Assembly (NCBI GenBank): GCA_037349105.1 | Contig: JAYJMM010000112.1 | Span: forward strand, 5,664,501-5,728,500 | Length of the DNA stretch: 64,000 bases | Direction: 5' to 3' | Origin: Limnomonas spitsbergensis | Taxonomy: Eukaryota > Chlorophyta > Chlorophyceae > Chlamydomonadales | In this document: positions 24,301 through 36,300 of the stretch, one piece after another | Numbering within the stretch: the stretch's first letter is position 1 | Layout of the letters: every line of letters begins with the position of its first letter | Position numbers and translations under genes: made by a program | Notes under the pieces: generated by a model | Told to the model about the DNA's origin: nothing | Databases searched by the model: none | Seen by the model: the letters and a program-made list of their open reading frames with translations, nothing else

Positions 24301-27300
24301 GGGAGGTATGAGATAGAGGGCATGAGGGCAGGAGGGAAGGGGGGGGATATGAGATAGAGAGCAGGAGGGCAGGAGGGGGGGATATATGAGATTTAGTGCA
24401 GAAGGGCAGGGGGGGGGGGGATATGAGATAGAGAGCAGGAGGGCAGGGGGGGGGGGAGATATGAGATGATGTGCAGGATGGCAGGAGGGGGGGAGATATG
24501 AGATTTAGTGCAGAAGGGCAGGGGGGGGGGGATATGAGATAGAGAGCAGGAGGGCAGGGGGGGGGGGATATGAGATAGAGAGCAGGAGGGCAGGGGGGGG
24601 GAGATATGAGATGATGTGCGGGAGGGCAGGAGGGAAATACAAGTTAAGGAGCAGGGGGGAATATGAAATTGATTGCAGAAGAGTGCACATGGGCAGGAGA
24701 GGGGGGGAGGATGAGATAGAGTGCGGGAGGGCAGGAGGGCAGGAGGGTAAACGAGGGCAGGGGGAGGGGGAATGTGATATAGAGCGCGGGAGGGCAGGAG
24801 GGCAGGAGGGTAAAAGAGGGCAGGGGAGGGAGGATGTGATATGGAGCGCGGGAGGGAAGGAGGTCAGGAGGGTAAAAGAGGGCAGGGGGAGGGGGGATGT
24901 GATATAGAACGCGGGTGGGCAGGAGTCCAAGCTGCCAAACAAAAGGGGGGTCCGGAAAGGGAACACAATCTGTGGCCGCACTTAAAAGCAGACCCAAAGC
25001 CATTTGGTCACAACTATCAATCTATTCGGTCCAAAGGTCCAAACCCATCAAGTTCATATCCGTATGCTTCAGCTCGAATCCTTGCTGACATTTCAGCTCG
25101 AATCCTTGCTGACATTTCAGCTCGAATCCTTGCTGACATTTCAGCATGTCCTTATCCATTTGTGTGAACTCCAGCCAATCCTAATCTGCAGCGATTTAGC
25201 TGGGTTAACAAACCGCGACCTTCCAAACCCATTAAGGACACTTTTTGTAGTTCCAAATCTCTATTCTGAGAACTGAAGTGTGACCTGTGGGGATGGATTG
25301 TGCATGGCCATCCAATAATCACACTAAAACTCGCCACAGTCACACTACCGGTACTATTTGAACAGCTGCCCGACAGGCAGGCTCTGGTTGCCAGTTCATT
25401 TCGCACACAAGAAAGAAAGCTACGCCCTGTGGGGGGCGTGAGAGTTCAGGAAACAGCGCAGCCTGGGCCGATTCTCACTCTAATACACGGACGAGGTGTG
25501 GACCTGGCTCTCCGGTGTTGCTGCTGTACGAATACGTGAAAGCGGGGATGTAGAACAGGTTGGCCTGCATATCAAACAACGAAATGGCAACAGTTTGCTG
25601 AGATGAGTCGAGCGCAACCGCCAAAGGCCCGATTAGGACCAAAGCTGGACCGGCTTACACCGACTGGTGGCCAAGGCAGCAAGGCTGGCCACGAATGGGG
25701 CCTCCGGCCAGCGACCGGAGTGTAGCTGACATGTACCTGAGTCACAAGAAATAACTCCTGCTAGTGTACCCTCAATTCTAAACCCTTGTCCTTTAACACC
25801 CTTCCAGGGATCCTCCGCTCTTTAGTCAAGCCTACATTCATCCCACCCCCCAAGAGGCTCCCTTGTTCTCAGTTGGGCCTAAGTCTTGAACCCACCTACC
25901 TTCACCCACGTCTCACACATCCCTAAACCCACCTCCCAAGGATTCTCTGTCCTGAGCCGGGCCTACACCCTAAACCCACCTCCCAAGGATTCTCCGTCCT
26001 GAGCCGCGCCTACACCCTAAACCCGCCTCCCAAGGATTCTCCGTCCTAAGTCGGGCCTACAACCTAGACCCACCTCCCAAGGATTCTCTGTCCTGAGCCG
26101 GGCCTACACCCTAAACCCACCTCCCAAGGATTCTCCGTCCTGAGCCGGGCCTACACCCTAAACCCGCCTCCCAAGGATTCTCTGCCCTGAGCCGGGCCTA
26201 CACCCTAAACGTACCTCCCAAGGATTCTCTGCCCTGAGCCGGGCCTACACCCTAAACCCACCTCCCAAGGATTCTCTGCCCTGAGCCGGGCCTACACCCT
26301 AAACCTACCTCCCAAGGATTCTCTGCCCTGAGCCGGGCCTACACCCTAAACCCACCTCCCAAGGATTCTCTGCCCTGAGCCGGGCCTACACCCTAAACCC
26401 ACCTCCCAAGGATTCTCTGTCCTGAGCCGGGCCTACACCCTAAACCCACCTCCCAAGGATTCTCTGTCCTGAGCCGGGCCTACACCCTAAACCCACCTCC
26501 CAGGGATTCTCTGCCCTGAGCCGGGCCTACACCCTAAACCCACCTCCCAAGGATTCTCCGTCCTAAGCCGGGCCTACACCCTAAACCCACCTCCCAAGGA
26601 TTCTCTGTCCTGAGCCGGGCCTACACCCTAAACCCACCTCCCAAGGATTCTCCGTCCTGAGCCGGGCCTACACCCTAAACCCACCTCCCAAGGATTCTCT
26701 GCCCTGAGCCGGGCCTACACCCTAAATCCACCTCCCAGGGATTCTCTGTCCTGAGCCGGGCCTACACCCTAAACCCACCTCCCAAGGATTCTCTGTCCTG
26801 AGCCGGGCCTACACCCTAAACCCACCTCCCAAGGATTCTCTGTCCTGAGCCGGGCCTACACCCTAAACCCACCTCCCAAGGATTCTCTGCCCTGAGCCGG
26901 GCCTACACCCTAAATCCACCTCCCAGGGATTCTCTGTCCTGAGCCGGGCCTACACCCTAAACCCACCTCCCAAGGATTCTCTGTCCTGAGCCGGGCCTAC
27001 ACCCTAAACCCACCTCCCAAGGATTCTCTGTCCTGAGCCGGGCCTACACCCTAAACCCACCTCCCAAGGATTCTCCGTCCTGAGCCGGGCCTACACCCTA
27101 AACCCGCCTCCCAAGGATTCTCCGTCCTGAGCCGGGCCTTCACCCTAAACCCACCTCCCAAGGATTCTCTGTCCTGAGCCGGGCCTACACCCTAAACCCA
27201 CCTCCCAAGGATTCTCTGTCCTGAGCCGGGCCTACACCCTAAACCCACCTCCCAAGGATTCTCTGTCCTGAGCCGGGCCTACACCCTAAACCCACCTCCC

Positions 27301-30300
27301 AAGGATTCTCTGCCCTGAGCCGGGCCTACACCCTAAACCCACCTCCCAAGGATTCTCTGCCCTGAGCCGGGCCTACACCCTAAATCCACCTCCCAGGGAT
27401 TCTCTGTCCTGAGCCGGGCCTACACCCTAAACCCACCTCCCAAGGATTCTCTGTCCTGAGCCGGGCCTACACCCTAAACCCACCTCCCAAGGATTCTCTG
27501 TCCTGAGCCGGGCCTACACCCTAAACCCACCTCCCAAGGATTCTCCGTCCTGAGCCGGGCCTACACCCTAAACCCGCCTCCCAAGGATTCTCCGTCCTGA
27601 GCCGGGCCTTCACCCTAAACCCACCTCCCAAGGATTCTCTGTCCTGAGCCGGGCCTACACCCTAAACCCACCTCCCAAGGATTCTCTGTCCTGAGCCGGG
27701 CCTACACCCTAAACCCACCTCCCAAGGATTCTCTGTCCTGAGCCGGGCCTACACCCTAAACCCACCTCCCAAGGATTCTCTGCCCTGAGCCGGGCCTACA
27801 CCCTAAACCCACCTCCCAAGGATTCTCTGTCCTGAGCCGGGCCTACACCCTAAACCCACCTCCCAAGGATTCTCTGTCCTGAGCCGGGCCTACACCCTAA
27901 ACCCACCTCCCAAGGATTCTCTGCCCTGAGCCGGGCCTACACCCTAAACCCACCTCCCAAGGATTCTCTGTCCTGAGCCGGGCCTACACCCTAAACCCAC
28001 CTCCCAAGGATTCTCTGCCCTGAGCCGGGCCTACACCCTAAACCCACCTCCCAAGGATTTTCTGTCCTGAGCCGGGCCTACACCCTAAACCCACCTCCCA
28101 AGGATTCTCTGCCCTGAGCCGGGCCTACACCCTAAACCCACCTCCCAAGGATTCTCCGTCCTGAGCCGGGCCTACACCCTAAACCCACCTCCCAAGGATT
28201 CTCCGTCATGAGCCGGGCCTACACCCTAAACCCACCTCCCAAGGATTCTCCGTCCTGAGCCGGGCCTACACCCTAAACCCACCTCCCAAGGATTCTCCGT
28301 CCTGAGCCGGGCCTACACCCTAAACCCACCTCCCAAGGATTCTCAGTCCTGAGCCGGGCCTACACCCTAAACCCACCTCCCAAGGATTCTCTGTCCTGAG
28401 CCGGGCCTACACCCTAAACCCACCTCCCAAGGATTCTCTGTCCTGAGCCGGGCCTACACCCTAAACCCACCTCCCAAGGATTCTCTGCCCTGAGCCGGGC
28501 CTACACCCTAAACCCACCTCCCAAGGATTCTCTGTCCTGAGCCGGGCCTACACCCTAAACCCACCTCCCAGGGATTCTCTGTCCTGAGCCGGGCCTACAC
28601 CCTAAACCCACCTCCCAAGGATTCTCTGTCCTGAGCCGGGCCTACACCCTAAACCCACCTCCCAAGGATTCTCTGCCCTGAGCCGGGCCTACACCCTAAA
28701 TCCACCTCCCAGGGATTCTCTGTCCTGAGCCGGGCCTACACCCTAAACCCACCTCCCAAGGATTCTCTGTCCTGAGCCGGGCCTACACCCTAAACCCACC
28801 TCCCAAGGATTCTCTGTCCTGAGCCGGGCCTACACCCTAAACCCACCTCCCAAGGATTCTCCGTCCTGAGCCGGGCCTACACCCTAAACCCGCCTCCCAA
28901 GGATTCTCCGTCCTGAGCCGGGCCTTCACTCTAAACCCACCTCCCAAGGATTCTCTGTCCTGAGCCGGGCCTACACCCTAAACCCACCTCCCAAGGATTC
29001 TCTGCCCTGAGCCGGGCCTACACCCTAAACCCACCTCCCAAGGATTCTCTGTCCTGAGCCGGGCCTACACCCTAAACCCACCTCCCAAGGATTCTCTGCC
29101 CTGAGCCGGGCCTACACCCTAAACCCACCTCCCAAGGATTCTCCGTCCTGAGCCGGGCCTACACCCTAAACCCACCTCCCAAGGATTCTCCGTCCTGAGC
29201 CGGGCCTACACCCTAAACCCGCCTCCCAAGGATTCTCCGTCCTGAGCCGGGCCTTCACCCTAAACCCACCTCCCAAGGATTCTCTGTCCTGAGCCGGGCC
29301 TACACCCTAAACCCACCTCCCAAGGATTCTCTGCCCTGAGCCGGGCCTACACCCTAAACCCACCTCCCAAGGATTCTCTGTCCTGAGCCGGGCCTACACC
29401 CTAAACCCACCTCCCAAGGATTCTCTGCCCTGAGCCGGGCCTACACCCTAAACCCACCTCCCAAGGATTCTCTGTCCTGAGCCGGGCCTACACCCTAAAC
29501 CCACCTCCCAAGGATTCTCTGTCCTGAGCCGGGCCTACACCCTACACCCACCTCCCAAGGATTCTCTGCCCTGAGCCGGGCCTACACCCTAAACCCACCT
29601 CCCAAGGATTCTCTGTCCTGAGCCGGGCCTACACCCTAAACCCACCTCCCAAGGATTCTCTGCCCTGAGCCGGGCCTACACCCTAAACCCACCTCCCAAG
29701 GATTCTCTGTCCTGAGCCGGGCCTACACCCTAAACCCACCTCCCAAGGATTCTCTGCCCTGAGCCGGGCCTACACCCTAAACCCACCTCCCAAGGATTCT
29801 CTGCCCTGAGCCGGGCCTACACCCTAAACCCACCTCCCAAGGATTCTCTGCCCTGAGCCGGGCCTACACCCTAAACCCACCTCCCAAGGATTCTCTGTCC
29901 TGAGCCGGGCCTACACCCTAAACCCACCTCCCAAGGATTTTCTGTCCTGAGCCGGGCCTACACCCTAAACCCACCTCCCAAGGATTCTCTGCCCTGAGCC
30001 GGGCCTACACCCTAAACCCACCTCCCAAGGATTCTCTGTCCTGAGCCGGGCCTACACCCTAAACCCACCTCCCAAGGATTCTCCGTCCTGAGCCGGGCCT
30101 ACACCCTAAACCCGCCTCCCAAGGATTCTCCGTCCTGAGCCGGGCCTACACCCTAAACCCACCTCCCAAGGATTCTCTGTCCTGAGCCGGGCCTACACAC
30201 TAAACCCACCTCCCAAGGATTCTCCGTCCTGAGCCGGGCCTACACCCTAAACCCACCTCCCAAGGATTCTCTGTCCTGAGCCGGGCCTACACCCTAAACC

Positions 30301-33300
30301 CACCTCCCAAGGATTCTCCGTCCTGAGCCGGGCCTACACCCTAAACCCACCTCCCAAGGATTCTCTGCCCTGAGCCGGGCCTACACCCTAAACCCACCTC
30401 CCAAGGATTCTCTGTCCTGAGCCGGGCCTACACCCTAAACCCACCTCCCAGGGATTCTCTGTCCTGAGCCGGGCCTACACCCTAAACCCACCTCCCAAGG
30501 ATTCTCTGCCCTGAGCCGGGCCTACACCCTAAACCCACCTCCCAAGGATTCTCTGTCCTGAGCCGGGCCTACACCCTAAACCCACCTCCCAAGGATTCTC
30601 AGTCCTGAGCCGGGCCTACACCCTAAACCCACCTCCCAAGGATTCTCCGTCCTGAGCCGGGCCTACACCCTAAACCCACCTCCCAAGGATTCTCTGTCCT
30701 GAGCCGGGCCTACACCCTAAACCCACCTCCCAGGGATTCTCTGCCCTGAGCCGGGCCTACACCCTAAACCCACCTCCCAAGGATTCTCTGTCCTGAGCCG
30801 GGCCTACACCCTAAACCCACCTCCCAAGGATTCTCTGCCCTGAGCCGGGCCTACACCCTAAACCCACCTCCCAGGGATTCTCTGTCCTGAGCCGGGCCTA
30901 CACCCTAAACCCACCTCCCAAGGATTCTCTGTCCTGAGCCGGGCCTACACCCTAAACCCACCTCCCAGGGATTCTCTGCCCTGAGCCGGGCCTACACCCT
31001 AAACCCACCTCCCAAGGATTCTCTGTCCTGAGCCGGGCCTACACCCTAAACCCACCTCCCAAGGATTCTCTGCCCTGAGCCGGGCCTACACCCTAAACCC
31101 ACCTCCCAAGGATTCTCTGCCCTGAGCCGGGCCTACACCCTAAACCCACCTCCCAAGGATTCTCTGTCCTGAGCCGGGCCTACACCCTAAACCCACCTCC
31201 CAAGGATTCTCTGCCCTGAGCCGGGCCTACACCCTAAACCCACCTCCCAAGGATTCTCCGTCCTGAGCCGGGCCTACACCCTAAACCCACCTCCCAAGGA
31301 TTCTCTGCCCTGAGCCGGGCCTACACCCTAAACCCACCTCCCAAGGATTCTCCGTCCTGAGCCGGGCCTACACCCTAAACCCACCTCCCAAGGATTCTCT
31401 GTCCTGAGCCGGGCCTACACCCTAAACCCACCTCCCAGGGATTCTCTGCCCTGAGCCGGGCCTACACCCTAAACCCACCTCCCAAGGATTCTCTGTCCTG
31501 AGCCGGGCCTACACCCTAAACCCACCTCCCAAGGATTCTCTGCCCTGAGCCGGGCCTACACCCTAAACCCACCTCCCAGGGATTCTCTGTCCTGAGCCGG
31601 GCCTACACCCTAAACCCACCTCCCAAGGATTCTCTGTCCTGAGCCGGGCCTACACCCTAAACCCACCTCCCAGGGATTCTCTGCCCTGAGCCGGGCCTAC
31701 ACCCTAAACCCACCTCCCAAGGATTCTCTGTCCTGAGCCGGGCCTACACCCTAAACCCACCTCCCAAGGATTCTCTGCCCTGAGCCGGGCCTACACCCTA
31801 AACCCACCTCCCAAGGATTCTCTGCCCTGAGCCGGGCCTACACCCTAAACCCACCTCCCAAGGATTCTCTGTCCTGAGCCGGGCCTACACCCTAAACCCA
31901 CCTCCCAAGGATTCTCTGCCCTGAGCCGGGCCTACACCCTAAACCCACCTCCCAAGGATTCTCCGTCCTGAGCCGGGCCTACACCCTAAACCCACCTCCC
32001 AAGGATTCTCTGCCCTGAGCCGGGCCTACACCCTAAACCCACCTCCCAAGGATTCTCTGTCCTGAGCCGGGCCTACACCCTAAACCCACCTCCCAAGGAT
32101 TCTCAGTCCTGAGCCGGGCCTACACCCTAAACCCACCTCCCAAGGATTCTCCGTCCTGAGCCGGGCCTACACCCTAAACCCACCTCCCAAGGATTCTCTG
32201 TCCTGAGCCGGGCCTACACCCTAAACCCACCTCCCAGGGAGAGCCGGGCCTACACCCTAAACCCACCTCCCAAGGATTCTCTGCCCTGAGCCGGGCCTAC
32301 ACCCTAAACCCACCTCCCAGGGATTCTCTGTCCTGAGCCGGGCCTACACCCTAAACCCACCTCCCAAGGATTCTCTGTCCTGAGCCGGGCCTACACCCTA
32401 AACCCACCTCCCAAGGATTCTCTGCCCTGAGCCGGGCCTACACCCTAAACCCACCTCCCAAGGATTCTCTGTCCTGAGCCGGGCCTACACCCTAAACCCA
32501 CCTCCCAAGGATTCTCTGTCCTGAGCCGGGCCTACACCCTAAACCCACCTCCCAAGGATTCTCTGCCCTGAGCCGGGCCTACACCCTAAACCCACCTCCC
32601 AAGGATTCTCTGTCCTGAGCCGGGCCTACACCCTAAACCCACCTCCCAAGGATTCTCTGCCCTGAGCCGGGCCTACACCCTAAACCCACCTCCCAAGGAT
32701 TCTCTGTCCTGAGCCGGGCCTACACCCTAAACCCACCTCCCAAGGATTCTCTGCCCTGAGCCGGGCCTACACCCTAAACCCACCTCCCAAGGATTCTCTG
32801 CCCTGAGCCGGGCCTACACCCTAAACCCACCTCCCAAGGATTCTCTGTCCTGAGCCGGGCCTACACCCTAAACCCACCTCCCAAGGATTCTCTGCCCTGA
32901 GCCGGGCCTACACCCTAAACCCACCTCCCAAGGATTCTCTGTCCTGAGCCGGGCCTACACCCTAAACCCACCTCCCAAGGATTCTCTGCCCTGAGCCGGG
33001 CCTACACCCTAAACCCACCTCCCAAGGATTCTCTGTCCTGAGCCGGGCCTACACCCTAAACCCACCTCCCAAGGATTCTCTGCCCTGAGCCGGGCCTACA
33101 CCCTAAACCCACCTCCCAAGGATTCTCTGTCCTGAGCCGGGCCTACACCCTAAACCCACCTCCCAAGGATTCTCCGTCCTGAGCCGGGCCTACACCCTAA
33201 ACCCACCTCCCAAGGATTCTCTGTCCTGAGCCGGGCCTACACCCTAAACCCACCTCCCAAGGATTCTCTGTTCTGACCGCCCAGTCCTGAAGGAATAGCT

Positions 33301-36300
33301 CCAAGAAGTGGGTGTAAGCACTGTAGATAGCTGTATCATCCTGAAGCGGAGGGGGATAGGACAACCAGGTATGAGTCATCACTTGAGGATGCAGCAGTAG
33401 TATGCTGCAGGCAGCTGTGTGGTCCTGAGTAGTGGGGATAAGGGCAGCCGGGTAAGAGACACACGAATCCTCCTCACATCCAGGCTAGAAGTGGGTGCAT
33501 GCCCTGTATATGAGGGTGGTGTCCGGCAAATCAGCCACCAGGGGAGAGACAGTAGGTCAGGCAAAACTCACCAGATCAGGGGAGCAACCGGGTCAAGTCA
33601 ATAAAAATCTCAGGTCCACCATCCAGGCCAGGTAAGCCATGGAACAAACTAGGTCAGGAGAAGCAACCAGGTCAGGAGAAGCAACCAGGTCAGGAGAAGC
33701 AACCAGGTCAGGAGAAGCAACCAGGTCAGGAGAAGCAACCAGGTCAGGAGAAGCAACCAGGTCAGGAGGAGCAACCAGGTCAGGAGAAGCAACCAGGTCA
33801 GGAGGAGCAACCAGGTCAGGAGAAGCAACCAGGTCAGGAGGAGCAACCAGGTCAGGAGAAGCAACCAGGTCAGGAGAAGCAACCAGGTCAGGAGAAGCAA
33901 CCAGGTCAGGAGAAGCAACCAGGTCAGGAGGAGCAACCAGGTCAGGAGAAGCAACCAGGTCAGGAGAAGCAACCAGGTCAGGAGGAGCAACCAGGTCAGG
34001 AGGAGCAACCAGGTCAGGAGAAGCAACCAGGTCAGGAGAAGCAACCAGGTCAGGAGGAGCAACCAGGTCAGGAGAAGCAACCAGGTCAGGAGGAGCAACC
34101 AGGTCAGGAGAAGCAACCAGGTCAGGAGAAGCAACCAGGTCAGGAGAAGCAACCAGGTCAGGAGAAGCAACCAGGTCAGGAGGAGCAACCAGGTCAGGAG
34201 AAGCAACCAGGTCAGGAGAAGCAACCAGGTCAGGAGAAGCAACGTGCGACGCACCGGCAGCTTGTCCACAAGCACCACAGGAGTGGCAAGGATGTGTGGG
34301 ATTTCATACCACATGTGACAAGTACTGCAAGGGAAACGTACCGCACAACACCCGGGCTGTAAGAGGCAGTACGCGCCCGGACATCACTGAAGGTCCAAGG
34401 GAGCGGAAACGCTACGGGGGACATTGCATCTTGTACTGCACATGACATGTACTGCACGCGACATGTACCGCACAGCAGATTGTTGTCTAGCACCACTGGG
34501 CGGGCAATCTGCGTGCGGTCTTGTACATGTACCGCACGAGACACGAGCCTCGTGAAATATGTACCGCACCAGATGAACGCACCGGCAGATTGTCGTCTAT
34601 CCACATTGGGGCGGGAATACTGCGTGAAGGCTTGTACATATATCGCACGTGACACACTGCATACGACTCGTGAGTCACATTATATGCACCGCATGAGATG
34701 TACGCACCGCCAGGTTGTCATCCAGCTCCACTGGGGCAGACACACTGTGAGGGAGCTCGTACATGTAGATGACTGGGCGAGTCCGCGTCGGCAGGCAGGC
34801 AGGGAGCTCGGGGAAACTCTGCACATTTTCAAAATTCGAATATTGGAAAAGGGAGCCAACAGGTTACACGAGGGCATGCCCTCTCACACCATGAATTCAA
34901 AAATCTGCCAGTACCGTATGAGCACGTCACTTTTTATTCAGGCGAATTCAGCTAAAATTCAGCTGCAGCACGGCCCACGACCAGGGGAGCATGATGTAGC
35001 AAGCTCTGCGGATTGATGATATGCCCTCCCTTGGCCTGATGGTCGCTGCACAGCGGCCTTTCAATAGTGGTCTGGAGCGTTCTGAAATGAACTCTGAACC
35101 CTAACCCTTGTCCGTTACCTTTTAAACACTGAAACAAACCCATTACCCTTAACCTTAGCCCCTGAAATGAACCCTGAACCCTGACCCTTGACCGTAACCT
35201 GTCAACAATGAAATAAACCCTGAAGCAAACCCATTACCCTTAACCTAAGCCCCTGAAATAAACACCGGTGCTCATATGTACCAACATGAGGTAGCCGTGC
35301 AGGTCAGAGCACAGTCTTGCGCCTGGAATTCTAAATACATCCACCCTGGATCCAGCTCTGCCCACCCCAGATCCATCCTTCGATATAGATATAGATATGT
35401 CCAGCACAAGCCACCCAGAGAGTTCCAGCTTAGCGTATTGAATATTCCTATTATCGCAGCACGCTTTATCCACAGCCAAATAATTTACCAAGCAATATAA
35501 AATATCTTCAGCCTACTTATCCCACCCCAACCAACGAATCCATCCCCAACCAGCTCGATCAGCTGTATCAGTCAGGGGAGGATGCCCAGAGGCCCCCTGC
35601 AGGTGGTGCAGTGCGCATTTTAAGACACATTGGCAGGCCCGCCTTGGATCTAGAGCAGTCCAACACCAACCACACTGGCAGGCCCACCTTGGATCTAGAG
35701 CAGTCCAACACCAACCACACTGGCAGGCCCACATTGGATCTAGAGCAGTCTAACCCCATCCCAACTGGCAGGCCCGCCTTGGATCTAGAGCAGTCCAAAC
35801 CCAACCCCACTGGCAGGCCCACCTTGGATCTAGAGCAGTCCAACACCAACCACACTGGCAGGCCCATATTGGATCTAGAACAGTCTAACCCCATCCCAAC
35901 TGGCAGGCCCACCTTGGATCTAGAGCAGTCCAACACCAACCACACTGGCAGGCCCACCTTGGATCTAGAGCAGTCCAACCGCAACCCCACTGGCAGGCCC
36001 ACATTGGATCTAGAGCAGTCCAACACCAACCACACTGGCAGGCCCACATTGGATCTAGAGCAGTCCAACCCCAACCAAACTGGCAGGCCCACCTTGGATC
36101 TAGAGCAGTCCAACCCCAACCCCACTGGCAGGCCCACCTTGGATCTAGAGCAGTCCAACCCACCCACACTGGCAGGCCCACCTTGGATCTATAGCAGTTC
36201 AAACCCAACCCCACTGGCAGGCCCACATTGGATCTAGAGCAGTCTAACCCCATCCCAACTGGCAGCCCGCCTTGGATCTAGAGCAGTCCAAACCCAACCC

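Noticed and set aside
23446..24323. Pro/Ser/Leu-rich cell-wall-like protein from the G-rich array
   Set aside because: Product of the tandem repeat on the minus strand; it overlaps the true exon 10 in another frame.
25800..33253. Interstitial telomere because of CCCTAAACCC in every unit
   Set aside because: The telomere-like word occurs once per 47 bp and the rest of the unit matches the exon 8 junction; no uninterrupted (CCCTAAA)n tract exists.
33639..34445. Repetitive protein gene from the 18-bp array
   Set aside because: The open frames exist on both strands only because the period is a multiple of three; the array sits inside intron 7.
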